From positions 62,001 through 126,000 of the forward strand of contig CAVQUX010000020.1 in assembly GCA_963716925.1 (NCBI GenBank): a DNA stretch of 64,000 nt, written 5' to 3'. The notes below the pieces were generated by a model. It was not told the DNA's origin. It searched no databases and worked only from the letters and a program-made list of their open reading frames with translations. Shown here in pieces: positions 23,934-33,372 of this stretch. A program made the translations under genes and the position numbers. The DNA is from DAISKN01 sp963716925. Its GTDB lineage: Bacteria > Acidobacteriota > Vicinamibacteria > Marinacidobacterales > SMYC01. Position 1 is the stretch's first letter; each line of letters begins with the position of its first letter.

Positions 23934-25234
23934 GGACACTCATGCGAGTGAAACGGCGCAGCGTTCGAGGTCTGTTTGGTGCCATGCTCCTGAGCGTTCT
24001 CGCGATCGACGAGGCCGGGAGCCAGACGAAGGCCCGGGGGCGCGATCTCGGAATCCCCTTCGACGGCACCGCCGGCCGGTTCAACGCAATCACCGATGTC
24101 TCCGGCGTCGAAGTCGGCTACGTGACGCTCATCGAGGGGGAGGGAAAACGGACCGTCGGGAAAGGACCGGTTCGCACCGGAGTCACGGCGATTCTGCCCC
24201 GCGGCAAAGGTTCGTTCGACTCGGTCTTCGGCGCCTTCTACGCCGGAAACGGCAACGGCGACATGACCGGGACTCACTGGGTCGAGGAGAGCGGGGTCAT
24301 CGAGACCCCTATCCTCATCACCAATACTCTGAGCGTGGGAACGGTCCGGGACGCCGCCGTGGCCTGGATGGTGAAACAGGACGCCCCGGGGCCTTTCTGG
24401 TATCCGGTCGTCGCGGAAACGTCCGACGGTCGCCTGAACGATCAGAAGGGCCTGCACGTCAAGGCCGAGCACGCGACGCGCGCGCTGGACTCCGCATCCG
24501 GCGGCGCAATCGCCGAGGGGAACGTCGGCGGAGGCACGGGGATGCTCTGCAACGGCTTCAAGGGCGGAACCGGCACCGCGTCGCGGGTGCTGGCGCCCGA
24601 GGCCGGCGGATTCACGCTCGGAGTGCTCGTGCAGTGCAACTACGGAGCGCGCTCTCAGCTCCGCATCGCCGGCATTCCCGTGGGGCGGGAGATCGCGGGC
24701 TACGAGCCGTGCGTCGCGCAGAGGATCGAGCCGCCGGTGCTGCGGCCCGACGGAAGTCCGGCACCCACCTGCAGCGACTCATCGACTCCGAGCGGTCCGC
24801 GATCCGACGCTTTCGAAGAGGTGGAGCAAGGCTCCATCATCGTGGTGGTCGCGACCGATGCCCCGCTCACGCCGGACCAGCTCAAGCGAATCGCCCGGAG
24901 AGTGAGCCTCGGCATGGGCCGGCTGGGCTCGATCCACGGAAACGGCTCCGGGGACATCTTCATCGCGTTCTCGACGGCCAACCGCGGGGCGGATGCGGGT
25001 AACAGCGACTCCGACGGTTCGACGCTGCCGGCCGCCACCATTCAGAGGCTCGCCTCGGATGCGATGGACCCTCTCTTCACCGCCACCGCCGAGGCGACGG
25101 AGGAGGCGATCGTCAACGCGATGCTCGCGGCCGATACGATGACCGGCGCCGACTACTGGCGCTACTACGCCATCCCTCACGCCGAGCTCAAGAGCGTACT
25201 GAAGAAGCACGGCCGCCTGAACGAGCCGCGATAA
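23930..25234 (+). CDS. P1-family peptidase (S58, DmpA-like) 1
   Basis: N-terminal nucleophile aminopeptidase related to DmpA and BapA, made as a precursor and self-cleaved before a Gly-Ser bond. The expected site is EQGSIIVVVATDAPLTP with S302 as nucleophile. Other family blocks are RDLGIPFDGTAGRFNAITDV, VRTGVTAILPRG, ETPILITNTLSVGTVRDA, GNVGGGTGMLCNGFKGGTG and GSGDIFIAFSTAN. An N-terminal hydrophobic stretch (RGLFGAMLLSVLAIDEAGSQ) suggests export. Relatives remove N-terminal D-amino or beta-amino acids. ATG 23930 is coupled to the DinB gene. A paralogue lies at 35670. An insert around residues 262-296 (two cysteines, Ser/Pro-rich) is absent from that copy. Confidence 0.9.
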   Translation: MRTLMRVKRRSVRGLFGAMLLSVLAIDEAGSQTKARGRDLGIPFDGTAGRFNAITDVSGVEVGYVTLIEGEGKRTVGKGPVRTGVTAILPRGKGSFDSVFGAFYAGNGNGDMTGTHWVEESGVIETPILITNTLSVGTVRDAAVAWMVKQDAPGPFWYPVVAETSDGRLNDQKGLHVKAEHATRALDSASGGAIAEGNVGGGTGMLCNGFKGGTGTASRVLAPEAGGFTLGVLVQCNYGARSQLRIAGIPVGREIAGYEPCVAQRIEPPVLRPDGSPAPTCSDSSTPSGPRSDAFEEVEQGSIIVVVATDAPLTPDQLKRIARRVSLGMGRLGSIHGNGSGDIFIAFSTANRGADAGNSDSDGSTLPAATIQRLASDAMDPLFTATAEATEEAIVNAMLAADTMTGADYWRYYAIPHAELKSVLKKHGRLNEPR

Positions 25235-25255
25235 AGAAGCTCTGACACGATTTCA

Positions 25256-25284
25256 TTGACTTTCGCTTCGAATAAGCGGAATAT
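25256..25284 (+). promoter_or_regulatory. Candidate promoter for the RRM gene
   Basis: TTGACT at 25256-25261 is 17 bases from GAATAT at 25279-25284. The -35 matches five of six bases and the -10 three of six. The transcript would have a leader of about 100 bases, a length often used in cold-inducible RNA-binding protein genes; regulation by temperature is only inference. Confidence 0.35.
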
Positions 25285-25388
25285 GGGTCCGTCTGGCTAC
25301 CCGACGGCTTTTCGTAGCTTTCCTGCCGGTGATTGTCACCGCACCTCCGTTAGCCCTCGCTTAGGCCCTTCCGATCAGGAGTCGTTTC

Positions 25389-25685
25389 ATGTCCAAGATT
25401 TACGTAGGCAATTGTTCTTTCGATGTCACCGAGCAGCAGCTCCGGGACGTCTTCGCGGCTTATGGCGACGTGGCTAGCGTCAGCGTAATCACCGATCGCG
25501 ACACCGGCCGCCCGCGCGGGTTCGCATTCATCGAGATGCACGATTCCGGGGCGGCGCAGAACGCCATCCGCGGCGTCAACGGAACGCAGCTCGGCGGCCG
25601 CACCCTGAACGTCAACGAGGCCAAGCCCAAGACCAACGGCGGCGGCGGCGGTGGCGGCGGGTTCGGCGGCGGCCGTCGCTGGTAA
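25389..25685 (+). CDS. Glycine-rich RRM RNA-binding protein
   Basis: A single RNA-recognition motif of about 80 residues with a short glycine tail. RNP2 is KIYVGNCSF and RNP1 is RGFAFIEM, each with its aromatic contact residue. The C-terminus is a run of glycines ending FGGGRRW. This architecture is common in cyanobacteria and many environmental bacteria, where it acts as a cold- or stress-induced RNA chaperone. ATG 25389 has AGGAG at 25377-25381. It is monocistronic, with its own candidate promoter and a strong hairpin downstream. Confidence 0.92.
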   Translation: MSKIYVGNCSFDVTEQQLRDVFAAYGDVASVSVITDRDTGRPRGFAFIEMHDSGAAQNAIRGVNGTQLGGRTLNVNEAKPKTNGGGGGGGGFGGGRRW

Positions 25686-25715
25686 GCGGCAGCCCATAAC
25701 CATCTCGAATCGGCC

Positions 25716-25743
25716 GAGGCGTCGGGAGACATCCCGGCGCCTC
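25716..25743 (+). terminator. Strong hairpin after the RRM gene
   Basis: GAGGCG-T-CGGGA (25716-25727) pairs with TCCCG-G-CGCCTC (25732-25743) around a GACA loop: 12 pairs including one U-G. It begins 31 bases after the RRM stop. No T-run follows, so termination may be Rho-aided. The remaining sequence to 25968 shows no gene. Confidence 0.5.
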
Positions 25744-25968
25744 CGCCATTTGAGCCCTGCATTCTTCGGCGGCGGGGGCCGCGCGCGGGAACGATCCGCA
25801 GCACCCGCCCTCCCGGCGCAGAAAACTCGGAGTGCCTCCCCCTTGCCGAGCTGACTCTCGTCGAGCCCCTCTTCCCTGTACCCGACGCCGAGCGAATCGC
25901 CTTTTGGAATGCGAGGGAGATCCAGAGATCCTGCGACGGCTTCAGCCCCCGGACGCTTCGAGTAACGT

Positions 25969-28416
25969 TTATTCGTACCGCAGCGCCGTTACCGGATGGA
26001 TTCGGGACGCGCGGCGCGCGGGAATCCAGTTCGCGATCGAGGCCACGGCCACGAGAACCGCGGCGGTTCCGAGGAAGATGCCGGCGTCGGTCGAGCCCAC
26101 GCCGTAGAGCACCGAGGCGAGGACGCGCGTGCCGGCCGCCGCGAGCGCCGCGCCGAGACCGACACCCGTGAGAACCAGGCCGAGGCCCTGACGGGTCACG
26201 AGCGTCACGACGTCCCTTCCAGCCGCGCCGAGCGCCATGCGGATTCCGATCTCGCGCGTGCGCCGGCTCACGGAGTAGGAGACCGCGCCATAGAGCCCGA
26301 CCGAGGCGAGAAGGAGCGCGAGCCCCCCAAAGACTCCGAGGAGAATCGCGCCGGCGCGCACCGGGAAGAGAGTGATGGCGAGGTTCTGCCGCATCGTCCT
26401 CGCCTCGAAGAACGCGAGGCTGGAATCGAGCGAGAGAATCTCGCGGCGCACGGTCTCGAGGGCCGCGTCCGGATTCCCTCGGGTGCGCGCGAGGACGTAC
26501 ATCATCGGCGAATAATCCTGGGCGAAGGGCCAGAAGATCTGGGGACGAGGGTCCTCCCCCAGAGTGCGCACCTTGTTGTCGCGCACGACTGCGATGACCT
26601 CGGAGTACTTCCGGCTCGTCCCCGTTCCCGTCGCCAGGCGCCGGCCGAGAGGATTCTCTCCGGGCCAGAGCCGGCGCGCCGCAGTCTCGTTCACGATCGC
26701 GACCTCAGGAGCGCCCCTCGCGTCCCTCCACTCGAAGTCCCGGCCCTGGATCAACGGCACACCCATGGAAAGAAAGTACCCGGGGGAGACCGTGGCCGAA
26801 TCGATCTCCGGCCAGTCGGTGTACTTCTCGGGCTCTCGTCCTTCGGGGGCGACGTTCTGGGTGTTGATGCTGGCGCCCAGGGGAACGTTGTCGGTGAGCG
26901 ACGCGGCCTCGATCCCGGGAAGCCCCGCGATGCGCTCGACGGCCTGCCGATAGAAGAGACGCCCCCGCTCCTCGTCGTAGCCGTGAAGCCCGAGGTGCGA
27001 GCTCAGAAGGACCACTCGCTCCGTCTCGAAGCCGGGATCGATGGCCTGGGCGTTTCCCGCACTCTTGAGGAGGAGTCCCGCGCCGATCAGAAGAACGAGA
27101 GACAGGGCGACCTGGACCACGACGAGCAGGCTTCTGAGGCCGAGCCGGCGCTCCGTCGACTTCATCGCGGGAACCAGGCTGCGGCTCGCCTGTAGGGCGG
27201 GGGCGACGCCGAAGAGGATTCCCGTCGCGACCGAGACCAGGAGCGTGAATGCGAGGACGCGGTAATTCAACGTGAGATCCAGCGCCAGAGGGATGGGAAT
27301 CGGCGGTTTCAGCGCGAGGAGAGCCTTCGTTCCCAGGTGAGCGACCAGCAGTCCGGCGGCGCCGCCGAGACTCGAGAGAAGAACGCTCTCGGTGAGCAGC
27401 TGTCGAACGAGGCGGAAGCGGGACGAGCCCAGGGCGAGGCGCAAAGCGACCTCGCTCCGTCGTTCCGTGGCCCGCGCCAGGAGCATGTTCGCGACGTTCG
27501 CGCAGGCAATTACGAGGACCAGGAACACGACCCCCATGAGGACGGTCGCGACAGGATAGAGGGCCTTATCGACGAAGGGGTGAATCCGGACCTCGGTGCT
27601 CGGGAGCAGGTGCGCCTTGCGGTCGCCCTGATAGTCGTCGGGATGCTCCTCCCGCACCGCCGCCATCAGCGAGTCCATCTGCGCCTGGGCTTTTTCGATA
27701 GTGACTCCCTCCGCGAGCCGGGCCTTCACCATCAGGCCCCGGCTCGTTCGGCGCTCGAGCCGGCTCCCTCCTTCGCGTGCACTGGGATTCAGGTGGTCGA
27801 CCATCGCTGACGGCGCCCAGAACTGCATCGCGACACCGGGAATGCCGCCGCTGTAGGCGGAGGGAATGACTCCGACGATGGTATAGGGGCGGCCGTTCAG
27901 GTCGAGCGCCTCCCCCACCGCGTCCGGGCGCCCGCCGAGCCTCGTTCGCCAGAACTTCTCGCTCAATACCATCACCGGGTGTCCGCCCGGGCTCACGTCG
28001 TCTTGCGGCTCGAGGGTTCGCCCCACGAGCGCGCGAATCCCGAGAAGACGAAACAGGTTTCCGGAGACGATCTCCCCGAGCAGGTACTCGCTCGAGCCGC
28101 TCGACTGATAGCGGGCGATCGTCGTCTGATAACAGGCGACGTCGGAGAAGACGTTCGTTCGATCCCGGTAGTCTCGAAAGTCCGGATAGGAGGACGCGGA
28201 GTAGGGATACCCCGAGGAGTCGCTGAGATAGACATCCACGAGAGACTCGAGCCCGAACCCGGCTTTGGGCCGGAGCAAAAGCGCGTCGACGGCGCTGAAG
28301 ATGGTCGTATTGAAACCGATGCCGAGGGCGAGGGAGAGGACCGCGACCAGGGTGAATCCCTTGGACTTCCAGAGCATCCTGATTCCGTATTCCAGGTCCC
28401 GGACCAGATCGCTCAT
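25969..28416 (-). CDS. ADOP-type ABC permease (MacB/FtsX duplicated) 1
   Basis: An 815-residue inner-membrane permease with two MacB periplasmic-core plus FtsX units in tandem. The first membrane helix is SKGFTLVAVLSLALGIGFNT. Periplasmic core regions carry GNLFRLLGIRALVGRTLEP and LDLNGRPYTIVGVIPS. The FtsX cytoplasmic signatures are RRSEVALRLALGSSRFRLVRQ and RRTREIGIRMALGAAGRDVV, and it ends IPARRASRIHPVTALRYE. No ATPase gene is adjacent, which fits the 'orphan' permeases abundant in Acidobacteriota. ATG 28416 follows GGGAGG by eight bases. It may export lipoproteins or toxic compounds, or act in mechanotransmission; not known. Confidence 0.9.
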   Translation of the reverse strand: MSDLVRDLEYGIRMLWKSKGFTLVAVLSLALGIGFNTTIFSAVDALLLRPKAGFGLESLVDVYLSDSSGYPYSASSYPDFRDYRDRTNVFSDVACYQTTIARYQSSGSSEYLLGEIVSGNLFRLLGIRALVGRTLEPQDDVSPGGHPVMVLSEKFWRTRLGGRPDAVGEALDLNGRPYTIVGVIPSAYSGGIPGVAMQFWAPSAMVDHLNPSAREGGSRLERRTSRGLMVKARLAEGVTIEKAQAQMDSLMAAVREEHPDDYQGDRKAHLLPSTEVRIHPFVDKALYPVATVLMGVVFLVLVIACANVANMLLARATERRSEVALRLALGSSRFRLVRQLLTESVLLSSLGGAAGLLVAHLGTKALLALKPPIPIPLALDLTLNYRVLAFTLLVSVATGILFGVAPALQASRSLVPAMKSTERRLGLRSLLVVVQVALSLVLLIGAGLLLKSAGNAQAIDPGFETERVVLLSSHLGLHGYDEERGRLFYRQAVERIAGLPGIEAASLTDNVPLGASINTQNVAPEGREPEKYTDWPEIDSATVSPGYFLSMGVPLIQGRDFEWRDARGAPEVAIVNETAARRLWPGENPLGRRLATGTGTSRKYSEVIAVVRDNKVRTLGEDPRPQIFWPFAQDYSPMMYVLARTRGNPDAALETVRREILSLDSSLAFFEARTMRQNLAITLFPVRAGAILLGVFGGLALLLASVGLYGAVSYSVSRRTREIGIRMALGAAGRDVVTLVTRQGLGLVLTGVGLGAALAAAGTRVLASVLYGVGSTDAGIFLGTAAVLVAVASIANWIPARRASRIHPVTALRYE

Positions 28417-28491
28417 TACCACGCCCTCCCGTATCTGAGCTCCATACGGACGAGGAAGCCGAAAAGTTGAGAAAAATCCGTGAAACGACGC

Positions 28492-30373
28492 TCAGGGAAG
28501 AACGTGGATCTCGAGGGACGAGGCCGCCGCGGCCGAGTGATATACCCGCTGTGTGGCCTTCCGGAAGTCAGCTTCGCGGGCATGGTAGATGTCGACGAAC
28601 GACTGCGGGTTTCGGTCGACGAGCGGAAACCACGAGCTCTGGATCTGCACCATCACCCGGTGGCCCTTCCGAAACGTATGGAGGACATCGAGCATCTCGA
28701 ACGTGACGCGGGTGGGCTCGCCCGGCACGAAGGGCTCGGGCTTCTCGAGGCTCCCGCGAAACTTGCCCCGCAGCACGTCGCCGCGCACCAGCTGCTGGTA
28801 GCCCGCCATGGAGGCCCCGGGACGGAGGAGTCCGGTGCCCGTCGATGCCGCGGTCTCTGGAGCGTCGTCGGGATAGACGTCGATGAGCTTCACCACCCAA
28901 TCGGAATCGGTTCCCGTGGTCGACACCCAGAGGCTCGGGCGGATCGGCCCCGCGATGGTCAGATCCTCGGAGAGTGGCGTCTGTCTGATAAACGAGGACG
29001 TCCGGCCTGCGAGCCGCGAAACGCTGATCCTGGATCATGTAGTCGTGCGTCCGATCGGTGGCGAGCCGTTCGATGAACGGGACGGGCTTCGCCGGATCGC
29101 TTACGTACTCGTCGTACGCATCGACCGAAGCAGGCGGGTCGAACGAGAGCCCGCCGCCCTCCTGCAAATAGAGCGAGCGCGCACTCGCAAAGTCGGGCGG
29201 CCAGTGGTCGAACGTCCGCCATCGGTTGGCGCCCGTCTCGAATACGTAAGCCTCGGGAAGATCGTGGCCCCCATCCACCTGGAGCCGGGAATCGAAGAAC
29301 GGCCGCAGGATCTCTCCCCGGTACAACTCCGCAGTCGCCGATCCGAAGCTCACGTCTCCCAGCGACTCTCCGGAGCGGGACCGCCACTGGCCGTGGGACC
29401 AGGGTCCGATCACGAGCGTATTCAGGGTTTCCGGGCTGGACCGCTCGACGGCCTGGTAGACGTGCAGCGCACCGTAGAGGTTATTGGCGTCGTACCAGCC
29501 GCTCACCGTCATCACCGCGGGCCGGACGTCCACGAGATGAGGAAGAATGTTTCGCTCCTTCCAGAAGGAGTCATAGGTGCCGTGGGCCATCACGGCGCTC
29601 CAGATCGGGATCTCGTCCCGGAAATACCGCTCGTCCAGGTTGGCGATCGGTCCGACCCGCAGGTAGAACTCGTACCCGTCGGCGGTGCCGAAGTCGATCG
29701 GCCGGGGCTCGTCGGTGGTGGGCTCGCGGCGCGGGCGCCCCCAGGCGGAGAAGTACTCGAACCCGTCGAGGACCAGAGCCCCGTGCATGTGGAGGTCGTC
29801 TCCGCCGAACCAGTCGGCCTGTGGAGCTTGAGGGGAGACGGCGACGAGCGCGGGATGCGCGTCGATCATACCCGCCGCGGCGAAGAACCCGTCGTAGGAG
29901 ATGCCCCAGAGGCCGACCCTTCCGTTGTTTCCCGGAACGTTCGCAACCAACCAGTCGATGGTGTCGTAGGTGTCGCTGCTCTGATCGACGTCCTCCGGAC
30001 GCCGCTTCCGCGCGAGGTGCGGCGTCATGTCGGAGAACTTCCCTTCCGAGAGGAAGCTCCCTCGAACGTCCTGCCAGACGAAGATGTAGGGTCGGCCGGT
30101 GAACCCGGGCCACGCGAGCTCCCGGAGGGGCGGGTAGACGTTCGCTCCGTAGTTTCCGACGCCGTACCGGGTCCGGTACATCAGGATCGGGGATCGCGCG
30201 CTCTCGTCTCTCGGCACGTAGACGGCGGTATAGAGACGAGCGCCGTCGCGCATCGGTATGCGAAACTCGAATTTCTCGAATCTGGATTCCGCATCCGGAT
30301 CCGTCTGAGCCGCCGCCGACCCGAAGGCGGCCGCCCAGCAGAAGAGTGCGTTCCGGAGCGCGCGCGAGTTCAC
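28492..30373 (-). pseudogene. CocE/NonD-family hydrolase (X-Pro dipeptidyl-peptidase type), frameshifted
   Basis: Secreted serine hydrolase with an alpha/beta core and a C-terminal jelly roll. A leader (ALRNALFCWAAAFGSAAAQ) precedes FEFRIPMRDGARLYTAVYVPRD. The nucleophile elbow is GLWGISYDGFFAA; the Asp is in VSGWYDANNLYGALHVYQ and the His in IGPWSHGQW. Near 28978 the frame stops making family sense after RRPDVLVYQT. The next frame supplies the rest of the jelly roll: TPLSEDLTIAGPI, WVVKLIDVYPDDAPETAAS, LHTFRKGHRVMVQIQSSWFP, ending at 28492. A single-base change restores a full-length protein of about 626 residues. GTG 30373 is 12 bases after the preceding hydrolase gene. Confidence 0.78.
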
Positions 30374-30385
30374 GGCCGAAAGGAT

Positions 30386-31708
30386 CTAACGTTGTGCGAC
30401 GGGCGCCGCCGGCGGCGGGCCCACGATCGACTGGTAGACCAGGGTTCGGAACTTGCGCTGCAGGTCGGAGTTCCCTGCCGGAAGGAGCTGCACCATGAGG
30501 AGCGCGACCAGCTTCTCCTCCGGATCCACCCAGTAGCTCGTGTGGTAGGCGCCGCCCCAACCGAAGGATCCCCGCGTGCCATAGCGGCCGTTTTCCCCGA
30601 GGTCCTCCAGCACGTCGAAGCCCAGCCCGAAACCCATGCCGGCGTTGCCGGGCCCAGTCTCGGCGAAGAGCGTCCCGACGTGGTTCACCGTCATGAGCTC
30701 GACGGACTTCGGGCTCAGGAGCCGCACGCCGTCGATCTCTCCGCCGTTCAGCATCATCTGCAGGAAGCGGCCGTAGTCGCGCGCCGTCGAGAGCAATCCC
30801 GCCCCGCCGGAGAAGGCGACGCGCGGCCCGTCGACGTAGTGGCCTTGACCGAGCATGCCGTCCGGAGCGCGCTCGATCCCGCCGTCGTCCTTCGCGGCGT
30901 AAACGGCGGTGAGGCGGGCCTTCCGGGCGGGAGCCAGGTAGAACTCGGTGTCCGTCAAGCCGAGCGGACCGAGGATTCGTTTCTGGAAGAAGTCGGCTAG
31001 AGTGATCCCCGACACCTTCTCGATCACGACACCCAGGATGTCGGTGTTGTACCCGTAGACGTACTTCTCGCCCGGCTGCGCGTCCATCGGAAGCGCCCCC
31101 ATCCGCTCGACGACGGCCGCAACCGGCTCCGTCCGGTCGGCGAAGTACCAGTCCTGGATTCCCGCCGCCTTCCATTGCGCCGCCGCCGAGCCGTGGCCAT
31201 AGCCTATCCCCGCCGTGTGGGTGAGCAGGTCACGGATGGTGATCTCGCGCTTCGCGGGCACCGCGCTTACCGGTGTCTCGGGCACCGCGCCCTCCGGCGG
31301 CGCTACCGCCACCGTCGTCTTCTCGAACGCGGGGATGTACCGCGAGACCGGGTCGGCCAATCCGATCTTTCCCTCCTCGACGAGCATCATGACGGCGACG
31401 CTCGTGAGCGCCTTCGTCTGCGAGGCGATCCGGAAGATCGAATCCGTCTTCATCGCGATTCCGGCTTCGATGTCTGCCTTGCCGAAGGCTTCCAGGTGCG
31501 CCACGCGGCCGCTCCGGGCGATGTAGGTCACGAGGCCCGCGACGCGTCCCTCGTCGACGTACTGCTGCATCGTCGCGCGGAGGTGCTTCAGCCGCTCGCT
31601 CGAGAGACCGACCGACTCCGCCCGGACATCGGGAGGCGCCTCGGCCGGAAACACGAGCGCGGCGAACAGCAGCACCGAGAACGCAGGTAAGAACAAGCGA
31701 CGGGTCAT
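30386..31708 (-). CDS. Secreted serine hydrolase, class C beta-lactamase fold 1
   Basis: Signal peptide (RRLFLPAFSVLLFAALVFPAEA), then a beta-lactamase/transpeptidase-like domain. The SxxK motif is in FRIASQTKALTSVAVM, the tyrosine motif in KYVYGYNTDILGVVIEKVSG, and the third motif region is FGWGGAYHTSYWVDPEE. An insert DLLTHTAGIGYGHG is typical of the esterase/D-aminopeptidase-like members. Physiologically these are often esterases, D-amino peptidases or lactonases rather than resistance enzymes. It opens a minus-strand operon with the CocE hydrolase and ADOP permease and is divergent from the D-aminoacylase-like gene. Confidence 0.9.
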   Translation of the reverse strand: MTRRLFLPAFSVLLFAALVFPAEAPPDVRAESVGLSSERLKHLRATMQQYVDEGRVAGLVTYIARSGRVAHLEAFGKADIEAGIAMKTDSIFRIASQTKALTSVAVMMLVEEGKIGLADPVSRYIPAFEKTTVAVAPPEGAVPETPVSAVPAKREITIRDLLTHTAGIGYGHGSAAAQWKAAGIQDWYFADRTEPVAAVVERMGALPMDAQPGEKYVYGYNTDILGVVIEKVSGITLADFFQKRILGPLGLTDTEFYLAPARKARLTAVYAAKDDGGIERAPDGMLGQGHYVDGPRVAFSGGAGLLSTARDYGRFLQMMLNGGEIDGVRLLSPKSVELMTVNHVGTLFAETGPGNAGMGFGLGFDVLEDLGENGRYGTRGSFGWGGAYHTSYWVDPEEKLVALLMVQLLPAGNSDLQRKFRTLVYQSIVGPPPAAPVAQR

Positions 31709-31805
31709 GGCGTCCCTCCGGGGATGACGGATTGGGAAATCCTATCTCAGGTCGGTACACTCTTGCCCGGCCGCCGGACCGTGGATGCAAAGGAGTGACA
31801 TCACG

Positions 31806-33302
31806 ATGAAACCGTGGACAGGAATCGCGCTCGCCCTCTGGACCCTTCTGATCGGGACCACGACGGCGACGGCTCAGACCACCGACCTCGATCTCGTCCT
31901 CACCGGCGGTCGCGTCATGGATCCGGAAACGGGGCTCGATTCTCAGCGCAACCTGGGCATTCGCGGAGATCGAATCGTCGAGATCTCGTCGGCGCCACTT
32001 CGGGGAAAGACCGTCCTCGACGTCTCCGGCCTGGTGGTCGCGCCCGGCTTCATCGATCCTCACGCGCACGGACAAACGAACGACTCCCACCGCTTCCAGG
32101 CCCACGACGGCGTCACCACCGCGCTCGAGCTGGAATCCGGCCGTCCGTTCCTGCGCCAGTGGCTCGAGACCAAAGAGGGAAAGACCCTCATCAATTACGG
32201 CGCCACGATGGCGCAGAGCGCCCTGCGCTGGATGGCGATGGAGAAGTATCGAGACGTCGCCCGCGAGGCGCGGGAGATCGTCGGGACCCGGGGATTCGAC
32301 GACCCGCGGCTTCGCGAGGTGCTCGGCGAGGGATTTTCGGCGCGCTATGAGTCCCTCTCCCCGGCGGAGATGGATTCGATGGACGAGAGCCTGTCGGCGG
32401 AGCTCGCCGACGGCGCCCTCGGAATCGGAGTTCCCGTCGGTTACTACCCTGGTGCCACGCGGGAGGAGATTTTTCGCGTGTACCAGTTCGCGGCGAAGAT
32501 GAAGGCTCCGGTATATACCCACGTGCGCGATCCCGACATCCCTGCCATTCAAGAGGCCATCGCCGATGCCGCCGCCGCCGGGGCTTCCGTTCATATCGTT
32601 CATCTGAACAGCATGGCGCTCGGCCGCATCCGAGTCGCGCTCGATATGGTGGGCTCGGCTCAGAAGCAGGGCCTGGACATTACGACGGAGCTCTATCCCT
32701 ACACCGCGGGCTCCACCAGCCTCGAGTCGACGCTCTTCGATGAGGGCTGGCAAGAAGTGTGGGGCATGGACTATGGAGACATTCAGTGGGAGGCGACGGG
32801 GGAGCGTCTGACGAAAGAGACCTTCGAGAAGTATCGCAAACAGGGCGGCACGGTCATCATTCACATGATGAAGGAGGAGTGGATCGACCAGGCCTTGAAG
32901 GCGCCTTTCACGATGATCGGATCGGACGGGATGCCGTACCACCCCAAGGCGCATCCGCGCTCCGCGGGAACCTACTCCCGGGTTCTGGGTCGATACGTGC
33001 GCGAGCGGAAGACGCTCGGGCTCATGGAGGCCCTGGCGAAGATGTCGCTCATGCCGGCGCGGCGTCTGGAAGGCATGGCTCCCGCGATGAGAACCAAGGG
33101 CCGCATCCAGGTCGGCTGCGACGCCGATATCACCGTGTTCGATCCCGAGACCGTGCTCGACACCGCGACGTTCGAAGGCGGGCTCTCGGAATCGAAGGGC
33201 ATTCAGCACGTCGTGGTGAACGGTACGTTCGTCGTCCGCGATGGTCAGACCGTCGCCGGTGTCTACCCGGGCCGCGCGGTGCTGGGAAAGTATCGCCGCT
33301 GA
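31806..33302 (+). CDS. D-aminoacylase / N-acyl-D-amino-acid deacylase-like amidohydrolase
   Basis: Signal peptide (KPWTGIALALWTLLIGTTTATAQ) and then DLVLTGGRVMDPETGLDSQRNLGIRGDRIVEIS, the N-terminal beta domain. The metal site shows FIDPHAHGQTND (HxH), GVTTALELESG with the Glu used as bridging ligand in D-aminoacylases, VYTHVRDPD, VHIVHLNS and GSDGMPYHPKAHPRSAGTY with the catalytic Asp. It ends ADITVFDPETV. ATG 31806 is preferred because it begins the signal peptide and AAGGAG lies upstream. It would release D-amino acids from N-acyl-D-amino acids in the periplasm. Adjacent genes encode DPP4 and a P1 peptidase. Confidence 0.88.
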   Translation: MKPWTGIALALWTLLIGTTTATAQTTDLDLVLTGGRVMDPETGLDSQRNLGIRGDRIVEISSAPLRGKTVLDVSGLVVAPGFIDPHAHGQTNDSHRFQAHDGVTTALELESGRPFLRQWLETKEGKTLINYGATMAQSALRWMAMEKYRDVAREAREIVGTRGFDDPRLREVLGEGFSARYESLSPAEMDSMDESLSAELADGALGIGVPVGYYPGATREEIFRVYQFAAKMKAPVYTHVRDPDIPAIQEAIADAAAAGASVHIVHLNSMALGRIRVALDMVGSAQKQGLDITTELYPYTAGSTSLESTLFDEGWQEVWGMDYGDIQWEATGERLTKETFEKYRKQGGTVIIHMMKEEWIDQALKAPFTMIGSDGMPYHPKAHPRSAGTYSRVLGRYVRERKTLGLMEALAKMSLMPARRLEGMAPAMRTKGRIQVGCDADITVFDPETVLDTATFEGGLSESKGIQHVVVNGTFVVRDGQTVAGVYPGRAVLGKYRR

Positions 33303-33372
33303 GACCGCCCCGGAGCTTTACCGCTCGTCGTGGGTGCAGGTTCCACTGGCCAATGGCGCGAAGGAGGCCTGA

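Noticed and set aside
30386..31708. Antibiotic-resistance beta-lactamase
   Set aside because: Motifs fit the broad serine-hydrolase family, and nothing points to the AmpC resistance subgroup; the same applies to 36879-38138.
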